This document shows positions 31,951 through 40,325 of a stretch of 48,548 nt of DNA, piece after piece. The notes beneath the pieces are model-generated. The model was not told the origin of the DNA, did no database searches, and was given only the letters and a program-made list of their open reading frames with translations. The position numbers and the translations under genes were made by a program. Every line of letters starts with the position of its first letter. The first letter of the stretch is position 1. Where the stretch lies: contig JAGAWH010000217.1 in NCBI GenBank assembly GCA_017941505.1, positions 1 to 48,548 of the forward strand, read 5' to 3'. The stretch is from Faecalicoccus sp. GTDB lineage: Bacteria > Bacillota_I > Bacilli_A > Erysipelotrichales > Erysipelotrichaceae.

Positions 31951-34465
31951 ACATACTTTGTTTCAGAAATGACATCGCAACCGAATTTACTTTTTTTACG
32001 CGATTTTCAAGTTCCCGGGCACTCATTCTGGAAGCCGATTGGGCAAGGGCTGAGTTTTGAATCAAGGCATCCGATGTGGCAACAATCACATGAAAAGATT
32101 TTTGTAGATTGTGGATATTCTTTTCAATGTAACTGTCCGCCGTCTGTCCCTGACGGGTATATATAATCTGCGTATCGCCTTTTTGAATGGTTTCTCCCGG
32201 ATTGTTCTTTACACGATATCCATCAAATACGATAATGACACGACAATTGCGGTATCCCTGATAATTGGTCAATAAGTCAATTAACCGGTCACGTGCCGAT
32301 TCAATATCGGTTCTTGCGAGATCTTTTAAATTCTCCCAGGCATAAATCATGTTGTATCCATCGACAATCAGACAATCCGGCAATTTTTCGGAAATCTCTA
32401 TCTTGTCTGTGGATATCTCTGCTTTTGGCCTTGGCTTGGTTCTCAGCTTGACTTTTGGCTCTGATTTCTTATTCTGGCCGCCGGCCATATTGAATACCCG
32501 CTTAAGCTCTTCCTCTTTTACGGTATAACGAACCTGATGATAGCTTTGCGATGCATTTTCCTTTTCAATTGGGACATGCAGGTGTTCTTCCACTTCATCC
32601 CATGGCACCACATAACCCGATCCCTGTGCACAGAAAACAGAGCCGGTCGGATTTCGAAAATCCATTTCACTGTCATATCCTCTTTCCAGAATAATGACTT
32701 CGCTGTCTTCGCACGGATAGTATCCATCCGGAACACAGCTGTATTTTCCTTTGCCATGGGTCAGTGCCACAATTTCCTTCTGGTAATTCATCAAAAGACG
32801 AACCGGTCCGATTCCGGTAACTGTCATAGTTCCGTCGGGATTATCTTTGATTTCAATGCGTGCATGTTTACTTTCTAAATCGAATAAAACTTTACTTAAG
32901 ACCGAAGAAGGAACAGTAATGGAAAAATGATAATAAGGCTCCAACAGAATCGAGTTCGCTTTTTTCAGACCCTGACGGACAGCTCGATAGGTTGCCTGCC
33001 GGAAGTCTCCTCCCATGGTGTGCTTTAAATGGGCTTTTCCTGCCACTAATGATATTTTGATATCGGTAATCGGAGAGCCTGTTAAGACCCCTCGATGTTC
33101 TCTTTCTTCTAAGTGGGTTAAAATCAGACGCTGCCAGTTTAAGGCAAGTTTATCGGTGCTGATATCCGCTTCAAATTTCATGCCCGATCCCGGAGGCAGG
33201 GGTTCCAGATATAAGTGGACTTCTGCATAGTGACGCAAAGGTTCAAAGTGTCCGTATCCATATACCGGTTCTGTAATGGTTTCTCGAAAGATGACATTAC
33301 CGGTTGTGAATTCAACATGGATACCGCTTCTTTCCTTGATCAATTTCTGGATGACTTCCATCTGGATCGTTCCCATCAATCTAAGATTGATCTTTTTAGT
33401 CTGCTCATCAAAGTTGATTTGAAGCTGCGGGTCCTCTTTGGCAAGCTGGGTTAATACACTCATCATCTGTAAAGGATCCACCCCTCTTGGCAGAACTAAT
33501 TGATAGTTTAAAAATGCGGATAATACCGGCTGTGGACTGTCAGCCTCCATGCCGATACCCTGTCCTGCTTCCAAATCGGTAAAGCCTTTTACAGCACAGA
33601 TCATACCGGCATCTGCTTCCTGTATCATGGTATAGTTCTGGCCTGAATACAGACGAATCTGATCGACCTTTTCGGTTTCAGAAATTTTCTGTTTTGCCTT
33701 AAGAGACCCTCCGGTGATTTTTAAATGGGTAAGACGGTTACCCTGTTCATCGGTGGATATTTTATATATTTTAGCTCCGAATTCATCCGGATATTCTTTG
33801 GTGAGAGTATAATCGCAAATGGCATTCATCAAGTCTTCTATACCTTGATTTTTTAAGGCAGAGCCAAAAAATACAGGGAAACATTCGCGTTTATAAACAG
33901 CACGGGCAATGGAATCGGATGAAATGGTTTCGGTTTCGGTATATTCATTCAATATGTCATCATTGACTAGGGCAAGCTTTTCCCATTTGGTTTCATCGGT
34001 AAAATCAATACAGTTTTCGGAACACATTTCTTGAAGGTTATCCATTAATTCTTCTTTTTCAATGTAGCTGATATCCATTTTATTGATGAAAACTAAAGCA
34101 GGTACATTATAATGTTCCAAACATTTCCAAATGGTTTCAGTATGAGATTGTACACCGTCCTGGGCATTGATTAAAATGATCGCAAGATCCAATACCTGCA
34201 GACTTCTTTCCATTTCACTGGAGAAATCAACATGACCCGGTGTATCAATCACATAAATCTCGGAATCGTTCCAATGAAAGTGAGCTTCTTTAGAAAAAAT
34301 CGTGATTCCTCTATCTCTTTCCAGAGTATCATAATCAAGAAAGGCATCTTTGTGGTCAACACGTCCCATTTTTCGTATCGTTCCGGCATTATACAACATG
34401 CTTTCAATACAGGTGGTTTTACCGGCATCTACATGGGCTAATATTCCTACTGCGATATTTTTCAT
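31949..34465 (-). CDS. TetM/EF-G-like ribosomal GTPase fused to a Rae1/YacP-type NYN ribonuclease domain
   Basis: An 838-residue fusion. The N-terminal 650 residues follow the ribosomal-protection/EF-G layout: G1 AHVDAGKTT (10-18), RGITI switch region, DTPGH (74-78), NKMD (128-131), then domains II-V. The domain IV segment reads HTMGGDFRQATYRAVRQGL; the YSPVS tip of Tet(M) is absent, so drug resistance is doubtful. After a Lys/Pro-rich linker, residues about 695-838 are a NYN domain like B. subtilis Rae1 (YacP), a ribosome-dependent mRNA endonuclease. It has VDGYN (Asp702, Asn705), VFDGY (Asp748), TADSYIE (Asp777) and TSD (Asp799). A translational GTPase could place the nuclease at the A site; that is inference. 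The AAAGGAG site selects the ATG at 34465. Confidence 0.9.
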   Translation of the reverse strand: MKNIAVGILAHVDAGKTTCIESMLYNAGTIRKMGRVDHKDAFLDYDTLERDRGITIFSKEAHFHWNDSEIYVIDTPGHVDFSSEMERSLQVLDLAIILINAQDGVQSHTETIWKCLEHYNVPALVFINKMDISYIEKEELMDNLQEMCSENCIDFTDETKWEKLALVNDDILNEYTETETISSDSIARAVYKRECFPVFFGSALKNQGIEDLMNAICDYTLTKEYPDEFGAKIYKISTDEQGNRLTHLKITGGSLKAKQKISETEKVDQIRLYSGQNYTMIQEADAGMICAVKGFTDLEAGQGIGMEADSPQPVLSAFLNYQLVLPRGVDPLQMMSVLTQLAKEDPQLQINFDEQTKKINLRLMGTIQMEVIQKLIKERSGIHVEFTTGNVIFRETITEPVYGYGHFEPLRHYAEVHLYLEPLPPGSGMKFEADISTDKLALNWQRLILTHLEEREHRGVLTGSPITDIKISLVAGKAHLKHTMGGDFRQATYRAVRQGLKKANSILLEPYYHFSITVPSSVLSKVLFDLESKHARIEIKDNPDGTMTVTGIGPVRLLMNYQKEIVALTHGKGKYSCVPDGYYPCEDSEVIILERGYDSEMDFRNPTGSVFCAQGSGYVVPWDEVEEHLHVPIEKENASQSYHQVRYTVKEEELKRVFNMAGGQNKKSEPKVKLRTKPRPKAEISTDKIEISEKLPDCLIVDGYNMIYAWENLKDLARTDIESARDRLIDLLTNYQGYRNCRVIIVFDGYRVKNNPGETIQKGDTQIIYTRQGQTADSYIEKNIHNLQKSFHVIVATSDALIQNSALAQSASRMSARELENRVKKVNSVAMSFLKQSM

Positions 34466-34575
34466 GGAATCACTCCTTTCCAATCGATAGAAATAAATTA
34501 ACAGAAAATCCGGTAATTTTAAAGTAGACTGCTTTTTAAATTAATGTTACATTAGGAAGGAATCGGAGGATTGTT

Positions 34576-35592
34576 ATGAAAAAAATATCATTTTTGATTA
34601 CAGCCGCTCTTCTTACAGGGTGTTCAAATATTTCCAAGACCGCCTCTTATGAATTAGAATACGGCAAGCCGCTGGATGTTGAGATCATAGAAAAAGAATG
34701 CTCTGTAACCGATTTAGATATATCTTCTATTACAATGGAAAATGAACAAGATTATCCGGCAGTGGGAGAATATGTACTTCAGGCACAGGATGGAGAAGTT
34801 ACATTGATTGTTAAAGATACTACCAAACCGGAAATCGTAACAGATTCACTGACCGTTGAATTGAATGGTCAAACGGATTTTAAGGACCGCATTGAAGTAA
34901 ATGATTTGTCGGAGTGTACAGTTACAGTTGATACTTCAAAGGTTGATTTTACTGTTCCGGGTGAATATACCATAATGGCAAAGGCTGTAGATGCTTCCGG
35001 AAATGAAGCTGAAAAGGACATTACGGTTATTGTGGAAGAAAGAACCATTGAAACACCGGAAACAGTCAGCGAACCATTCTATGTGAATGGAATCATGATT
35101 GTAAATAAGAAACACCCGCTGCCTATGAATTATGCGTATGGAGAAGACCCGACCGCATCTGCTGCCATTCATCAATTAATTGCGGATATGCAGGCGCTGG
35201 GATATGATATTTCCAATAATTACAGCGGATATCGAAGCTATGATACACAAAATGGATTGTATTGGAGCTATGTATCATCTTACGGACAGGCTGAAGCCGA
35301 TACTTTTTCGGCAAGACCGGGATATTCGGAACATCAAACCGGACTGGCTTATGATTTGATGCATACATCAGGTGCATTGGTAACCAATCAACCGGAAGCG
35401 GACTGGATTGCTCAGAATGCGCATCGTTATGGATTTATCGTTCGCTACCAGGAAGGAAAAGAAGATATTACCGGATATGTCGCAGAACAATGGCACCTTC
35501 GATATATCGGGGATGAAGCCACTAAAATATATGAATCCGGCTTAACATTAGAAGAATATTTAGGAATTGAAGGCGGAGACTATCAATCTTGA
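34576..35592 (+). CDS. VanY-type D,D-carboxypeptidase lipoprotein with Ig-like domains
   Basis: A 338-residue lipoprotein (signal MKKISFLITAALLTGC, Cys16). Two small strand-rich domains follow; the second (GEYTIMAKAVDASGNEAEKD) is a DUF5011-like Ig fold. The C-terminal M15B/VanY peptidase shows SGYRSYDTQ, PGYSEHQTGLAYD with His253 and Asp260, and QWHLRYIG with His307 as zinc ligands. The catalytic domain is a close paralogue of that at 28752, down to the C-terminal LTLEEYLG, but anchored by lipid instead of ChW repeats. It should trim peptidoglycan stem peptides at the membrane face. GGAGGA precedes the ATG. Confidence 0.92.
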   Translation: MKKISFLITAALLTGCSNISKTASYELEYGKPLDVEIIEKECSVTDLDISSITMENEQDYPAVGEYVLQAQDGEVTLIVKDTTKPEIVTDSLTVELNGQTDFKDRIEVNDLSECTVTVDTSKVDFTVPGEYTIMAKAVDASGNEAEKDITVIVEERTIETPETVSEPFYVNGIMIVNKKHPLPMNYAYGEDPTASAAIHQLIADMQALGYDISNNYSGYRSYDTQNGLYWSYVSSYGQAEADTFSARPGYSEHQTGLAYDLMHTSGALVTNQPEADWIAQNAHRYGFIVRYQEGKEDITGYVAEQWHLRYIGDEATKIYESGLTLEEYLGIEGGDYQS

Positions 35593-35608
35593 ATTGATAG
35601 TCTTTTTT
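35578..35608 (+). terminator. terminator straddling the VanY stop codon
   Basis: GACTATCAAT (35578-35587) pairs perfectly with ATTGATAGTC (35593-35602), then TTTTTT. The TGA stop is in the loop. The right arm contains the -35 box of the next gene. Confidence 0.9.
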
Positions 35609-35622
35609 GAATTTTGTACAAT
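35594..35622 (+). promoter_or_regulatory. promoter of the clostripain-family gene
   Basis: TTGATA (35594-35599), 17 bases and TACAAT (35617-35622). The -35 lies inside the right arm of the preceding terminator. Predicted start near 35629 places a short leader with AGAGGTGA before the ATG at 35647. Confidence 0.75.
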
Positions 35623-35646
35623 ATAGGAGTAGTAAGAGGTGATTAT

Positions 35647-37974
35647 ATGAACATGGGTAGACCTCAAAGACGTGAAACAAGTCTTACAGAAGGTAAAGGA
35701 AGCGTTTTTAAGCGTGGTGAAGGATTAGGTACAGGACCGACCGGTTCGGGAAGACCCGGTGGCGGTTCCGGCGGACCTCGTAACAGCAGAGGTGGTTTTT
35801 CCTCCATCCTAATGATTATATTGGCGTTGATATTTGGAGGAGGAGCCGGACTTAGCGGATTGTTTGGCGGTTCTGACGATTCATCATATACTGAGCCGAT
35901 ATCCAATTTGTATTATACCGATACATCCACCCATCAGGGATGGACATCTGCCAATTCCAATGTTTCTCAGCTGGATACCACGGTTGCAGCCGGATCAAGA
36001 AACAAATATACCAAGATTGCCGGTAATGGAAAAGATACCGTTACCATCATGGTATATATGTGCGGTGCGGATCTGGAAAGCCAGAACGGTATGGCTACTG
36101 CGGACTTAAGAGAAATGTTATCAGCTGATCTTTCCGACAATATCAATATCGTCGTTTATACCGGTGGCAGCACATATTGGAGAACGAAGGCAATCAGTGC
36201 ACGTACCAATCAGGTCTGGGAAGTTAAAAACAATAAGTTATATAAGGTTGCAGAAGATGGCGATAAGGTCATGACAGACCCAAACACATTATCTGCCTTT
36301 ATTCGATACTGCGGTAAGAATTATAAAGCGGATCGTTATGAATTGATTTTATGGGATCATGGTAACGGAACAGCAGCCGGTTATGGATATGATGAAAAAC
36401 ATAAACGGTCCGGCTCAATGACTTTAGATGGTATTGACACCGCATTAAAAAACGGTGGTGTGAAATTTGACTTTGTCGGATTTGATGCCTGTCTGATGGC
36501 AACCGTTGAGAACGGTTTGATGTTGGATAAATATGCAGACTATATGATCGCATCGGAAGAAACCGAGCCGGGTATCGGATGGTATTACACCGATTGGTTA
36601 AACGCATTATCGAAGAATACTTCGATGCCTACTATTGAAATCGGTAAGAATATTGTCGACAGCTTTGTGGAGCGTTGTGCCCGTCAATGTACAGGACAGA
36701 AGACAACCCTTTCGGTAGTTGACCTTGCAGAGCTCAGCAATACCGTACCGCCTGCACTAAGCGACTTCAGTAAAGAGGTTTCCAACTCCATCAACAACAA
36801 TGGATATAAGAGTGTTGCGAGCGCAAGAAACCAAACCCGTTCCTTTGCGACAAGCACTCGTATTGACCAGGTAGACTTGACCGATTTAGCGGATAAAGTA
36901 AATAACTCCAAATCCGATGCCTTAGAAGCGGCCGTAAAAGGAGCAGTAAAATACAATCGTACTTCTACAAATATGTCCAACTCCTACGGATTATCGGTTT
37001 ACTTCCCATATCAGAAGCTAAGTACGGTAGACTCTGTTGTGAGAACATACGATGCGATTGGAATGAATGCAGACTATTCTCAGTGTATCAGAGACTTTGC
37101 GACCTACCAGGCTACCGGTCAGGCAGGAACACAATATTCCAGCCAGCCGGGTACCTTATTTGGAACATTGACCGGGCAGGACCAAACGGGCTATTCTTCA
37201 TCGGATATGCAGACATTGTTCGATCTGTTCTTTGGCGGTGATTACAGCTCAGCCGGATTGGATTACTCCAATTCATCATTCTTAAGCGGACGTTCGATTC
37301 CGGATGAACAGTTAACCAGCTATGTAAAGGATAACTATATCGATGATTTAGATTTAGTATGGAAGAAATCCGGTAATAACTATGTAATGAGCTTGAGCGA
37401 AGACCAATGGGGTCTTGTTCAATCCATCGATCAATCCGTATACTATGATGATGGCGAAGGCTATATTAACTTAGGTCTTGATAATAATTACGATTTTGAT
37501 GAAAAGGGTAACTTAGTTGCGGCTACCGATCGTACATGGTTATGTATCAATAAGCATGTTATACCGTATTTCCATACCGATACCACGGTAGAAGAAGATG
37601 GAAATTACACTATTACCGGTTATGTTCCGGCTATGTTGAACGGTGAACAGAGAGTGAATTTAATTCTGGTATTTACCAAGGATAATCCGAATGGATCCAT
37701 TGCCGGTGCACAATATGTTTACGATGATGCGGATACAGAAACGGTTGCGAAAAACCTGATTGAATTAGAAGTAGGCGATACCTTAGATTTCATCTGTGAT
37801 TTCTATGCATACGATGGAACGTATCAGGACAGCTATTTCTTAGGCGATCAACTGAAGGTAACCGAAGATATGGAAATTCGCAATATTGAATTAGATGGCG
37901 GTAAGGTATCTGTAGTATATCGTTTCACCGATATTTATAATCAGGAACACTATTCACAAGCCATTGAAATTTAA
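35647..37974 (+). CDS. clostripain-family (C11) cysteine peptidase, membrane anchored
   Basis: A 775-residue protein. The first 50 residues are basic and Gly-rich, followed by one hydrophobic helix (ILMIILALIFGGGAGLSGLF), so a type II anchored protein facing outwards is likely. The C11 domain starts near 135 (TVTIMVYMCGADLES). The catalytic dyad is His238 in LILWDHGNGT and Cys282 in GFDACLMATVE. The last 250 residues form a separate strand-rich domain of unknown role. C11 peptidases cut after Arg or Lys and often self-activate. The start at 35647 is chosen because an upstream in-frame ATG lies before the predicted transcript start. Confidence 0.9.
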   Translation: MNMGRPQRRETSLTEGKGSVFKRGEGLGTGPTGSGRPGGGSGGPRNSRGGFSSILMIILALIFGGGAGLSGLFGGSDDSSYTEPISNLYYTDTSTHQGWTSANSNVSQLDTTVAAGSRNKYTKIAGNGKDTVTIMVYMCGADLESQNGMATADLREMLSADLSDNINIVVYTGGSTYWRTKAISARTNQVWEVKNNKLYKVAEDGDKVMTDPNTLSAFIRYCGKNYKADRYELILWDHGNGTAAGYGYDEKHKRSGSMTLDGIDTALKNGGVKFDFVGFDACLMATVENGLMLDKYADYMIASEETEPGIGWYYTDWLNALSKNTSMPTIEIGKNIVDSFVERCARQCTGQKTTLSVVDLAELSNTVPPALSDFSKEVSNSINNNGYKSVASARNQTRSFATSTRIDQVDLTDLADKVNNSKSDALEAAVKGAVKYNRTSTNMSNSYGLSVYFPYQKLSTVDSVVRTYDAIGMNADYSQCIRDFATYQATGQAGTQYSSQPGTLFGTLTGQDQTGYSSSDMQTLFDLFFGGDYSSAGLDYSNSSFLSGRSIPDEQLTSYVKDNYIDDLDLVWKKSGNNYVMSLSEDQWGLVQSIDQSVYYDDGEGYINLGLDNNYDFDEKGNLVAATDRTWLCINKHVIPYFHTDTTVEEDGNYTITGYVPAMLNGEQRVNLILVFTKDNPNGSIAGAQYVYDDADTETVAKNLIELEVGDTLDFICDFYAYDGTYQDSYFLGDQLKVTEDMEIRNIELDGGKVSVVYRFTDIYNQEHYSQAIEI

Positions 37975-38001
37975 AGGGATGATAAAAATTCATCCCTTTT
38001 T
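37973..38001 (+). terminator. terminator starting in the clostripain stop codon
   Basis: AAAGGGATGA (37973-37982) pairs with TCATCCCTTT (37990-37999), then TTTT. The left arm begins inside the TAA. The extended -10 of the next gene starts two bases later. Confidence 0.85.
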
Positions 38002-38002
38002 C

Positions 38003-38018
38003 TGTTATGATAGAAACA
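38003..38018 (+). promoter_or_regulatory. extended -10 promoter giving a leaderless transcript
   Basis: TG-T-TATGAT (38003-38011). Seven bases after its end is 38018, the A of an ATG with no ribosome site. Confidence 0.6.
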
Positions 38019-38731
38019 TGAACAACATCTTATCCAATCCGTTTTTATCCTGTTTTCTCACATATACTGTCAATATAATCATTTTGGCTGCCATGTTGAT
38101 TATTGCACGCTTTCTGTTTCATCCACCCAGAGAGCTCTTTCGCAAGATGCTGCATCTTGTGGCATTTACCTCAACCGCTTTTATTGTCGCTTATGCGAAA
38201 AATTGGCAGGCAGCTGCATGGACAATGGTGCTGTTTGCCTTGATCGTATGGCCGGTATTGAAATTTTTTGAGAGGTTTTCGTGGTATTCGGATTTATTCA
38301 TTGAAAGACGTGCCGGTGAAATAAAAAACAGCCTGTTACTTTTGTTTCTATCACAGGCTGCATTTGTGACGCTTTGTTGGGGAATTTTAGGGGATAGATG
38401 GATGGCTGCTTTGGCAACCGTTGCCTGGGGTGTAGGAGATGCCATGGCTGCCTTAGTCGGTAAACGCTTCGGGAAACATCATACTAATATTCCTTTAGCC
38501 GATCAAAAGAAAACATGGGAAGGGACCTTCGCCATGTTTGTGAGTGCATTTCTTGTATATGTGATTGGATTATCATTATTAAGTAATCTATCTTTGGGGC
38601 GTATTTTGCTGCGGTCGATTTTTGCGGCAGCCGTCAATGCGTATGTCGAACTGATCACCAAAAACGGAAATGATACCATCACGGTACCGATATCCGGTAT
38701 TCTTGTGCTGTGGCTTTTCAGTCTACTTTAA
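38018..38731 (+). CDS. CTP-transferase / dolichol-kinase-like membrane protein
   Basis: A 237-residue polytopic protein with about seven membrane helices. FRKMLHLVAF, then RAGEIKNSLLLL, then GVGDAMAALVGKRFGKH and KKTWEGTFAMF match the phytol/dolichol kinase and CdsA superfamily, which uses CTP on lipid alcohols or phosphatidate. Which lipid is used cannot be told. The ATG at 38018 is preferred to an upstream in-frame start because that lies inside the previous gene and terminator. Its last 14 bases overlap the 3' end of the convergent ComB-like gene, and no terminator separates them. Confidence 0.75.
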   Translation: MNNILSNPFLSCFLTYTVNIIILAAMLIIARFLFHPPRELFRKMLHLVAFTSTAFIVAYAKNWQAAAWTMVLFALIVWPVLKFFERFSWYSDLFIERRAGEIKNSLLLLFLSQAAFVTLCWGILGDRWMAALATVAWGVGDAMAALVGKRFGKHHTNIPLADQKKTWEGTFAMFVSAFLVYVIGLSLLSNLSLGRILLRSIFAAAVNAYVELITKNGNDTITVPISGILVLWLFSLL

Positions 38732-39413
38732 TTTTTCGTGTGATAATCCGGTTTTCTTTGTCAAAATCTTTGATGATCACAAAGTCAAAACGGTCTACAT
38801 CAATACATAAAGGAAAGTCTTCCTTCGGGAAGATTTTCTGCGTTTCCGGATTGAAGAATTTCTTTCCATCTGTGTATCTTAACTGAGCCGCTTCTTCTTT
38901 AACTGGGTATTCTTTCCCTTCCAGAAGAGCTTTGATGTAGTAAGCGCAGATCAAGTCTTCTGCAGCTGTATATTTTCCTTCGTTTCCCATGGCTACCAGA
39001 CTTACGGTATCCGGATTCTGTTTCTGAATATATTTTGCGATAGCCTTTGCGGTTACTAATGAGCCTGCAATAATGGCATCGGCATGAATCGCATTGACAA
39101 GTCCCTGGGTACCGGCACTGGTCGAATGAATAATTGTCTTACCAGTATAATCTTTTCCGTAAATGGCTGAAGGGGCATTGCCTCCATCACAGCCCTCCAC
39201 CATCTTTCCATGTCTTTCCGCAAATAAAAGATAATCAGGATGTTCCTGTTTCAAGGCAAATGCTTCATCCATACTTCCTATGGGGTAGATCATTTCAACG
39301 CCTTGATCAAAACAATAAGCTTCTAAGGTATATGCTCTGAACACATCAATAATTACGGTAAGTCCTTTGGCTTTTTTAGCGCCTTCTAATAATTCTAAAA
39401 TTTGAATATTCAT
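38718..39413 (-). CDS. 2-phosphosulfolactate phosphatase (ComB) family protein
   Basis: A 231-residue protein of the ComB family. VIIDVFRAYTLEAYCF at the N-terminus, FAERHGKMVEGCDGGNAPS, and HSTSAGTQGLVNA correspond to the family's conserved magnesium- and phosphate-binding loops. In methanogens ComB dephosphorylates 2-phosphosulfolactate for coenzyme M; bacteria without that pathway carry homologues of unknown substrate, which is the case here. It is cytosolic. AAGGAGA precedes the ATG. It is divergent from the phosphatase at 39476 and overlaps the convergent membrane protein by 14 bases. Confidence 0.8.
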   Translation of the reverse strand: MNIQILELLEGAKKAKGLTVIIDVFRAYTLEAYCFDQGVEMIYPIGSMDEAFALKQEHPDYLLFAERHGKMVEGCDGGNAPSAIYGKDYTGKTIIHSTSAGTQGLVNAIHADAIIAGSLVTAKAIAKYIQKQNPDTVSLVAMGNEGKYTAAEDLICAYYIKALLEGKEYPVKEEAAQLRYTDGKKFFNPETQKIFPKEDFPLCIDVDRFDFVIIKDFDKENRIITRKIKVD

Positions 39414-39475
39414 TTTTTAGTTCTCCTTCCCGTATAATATCTTTGTATGTGAATTTAATCAATAAGGAGCAGAAC

Positions 39476-40264
39476 ATGAAAATCAATTTAGAAGGAACAT
39501 TAAATACCAGAGATCTGGGCGGACAGATCACAAAAGATGGATATACGATCAAAAAGAACAGCTTAATTCGCAGCGATGCTCCCGCAAAGATTACTTCAAA
39601 TGATATACAAATATTGAAAGATCATGGTCTAGCTTTAGATATTGATCTTAGAACGTCTTCGGAAGCCGGGGAGAAGCCGGACCCTGAAATTGAAGGGGTC
39701 ACCTATCTTCATTTACCGGTATTTAGAGAACAGGCTGCCGGTATCACCAGGGAAGAAAAGGCCATGAAGGATATCATGCAGATGATGATTGAAATCAGTG
39801 AAGAAAAAGCTTCTCAAAACATGATGAATCTATATCGCTATTTAATCGAAGATCCTTATTCCAGAAGCCAGTATGAAGCATTTTTAAATGCGGTATTGGA
39901 TTGCGATGGAGCTGTGTTATGGCATTGCACGGCCGGAAAAGACAGAGCAGGCTTTGCGACCATCATCGTTGAGGAAGCTCTTGGTTTGGACAGAAAGATT
40001 ATTTATGACAACTATATGCGCACTACCGAGAATCTAAAACCGGAGATCGAGCGTATCCGTTCTCTTGTTCAAAAACAGGGACTTGTCATGAAAGACGAAG
40101 CCGCATTAAATGTCTTCTTTGGAACCAGACCGGAATTCTTTGAGACGATTTATCAAACTGTAGAAAATAATTATGGAAGTTTTGATCAATTTATTGAAGA
40201 AGGACTTCATTTTGATGATGATAAATTGGAACGATTCAAGAAAAAATATCTTATTGGATACTAA
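39476..40264 (+). CDS. IphP-type tyrosine/serine phosphatase, second copy
   Basis: A 262-residue Y_phosphatase3 protein. NTRDLGGQITKDG near the N-terminus and the loop HCTAGKDRAG with Cys151 and Arg157 are intact. It is related to the phosphatase at 27968 but clearly diverged, so this is not a recent duplication. AAGGAG seven bases before the ATG at 39476 decides the start. A TATAAT at 39433-39438 is the likely -10. No signal peptide is seen. Possible substrates are phosphoproteins or phospholipid headgroups; nothing in the sequence settles it. Confidence 0.87.
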   Translation: MKINLEGTLNTRDLGGQITKDGYTIKKNSLIRSDAPAKITSNDIQILKDHGLALDIDLRTSSEAGEKPDPEIEGVTYLHLPVFREQAAGITREEKAMKDIMQMMIEISEEKASQNMMNLYRYLIEDPYSRSQYEAFLNAVLDCDGAVLWHCTAGKDRAGFATIIVEEALGLDRKIIYDNYMRTTENLKPEIERIRSLVQKQGLVMKDEAALNVFFGTRPEFFETIYQTVENNYGSFDQFIEEGLHFDDDKLERFKKKYLIGY

Positions 40265-40275
40265 AATGATCATAA

Positions 40276-40304
40276 TTGAGTATTGGGATAGAATGGTATA
40301 CAAT
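40276..40304 (+). promoter_or_regulatory. promoter of the AI-2E-family permease
   Basis: TTGAGT (40276-40281), 17 bases and TACAAT (40299-40304). Predicted start near 40311, directly before an AGGAAGTG ribosome site and a TTG start. Confidence 0.65.
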
Positions 40305-40325
40305 TCTTTAAGGAAGTGATGAAAA

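Noticed and set aside
31949..34465. Straight call as a tetracycline-resistance gene
   Set aside because: The Tet(M) domain IV tip is not conserved and the protein carries a nuclease domain, so resistance is not supported.
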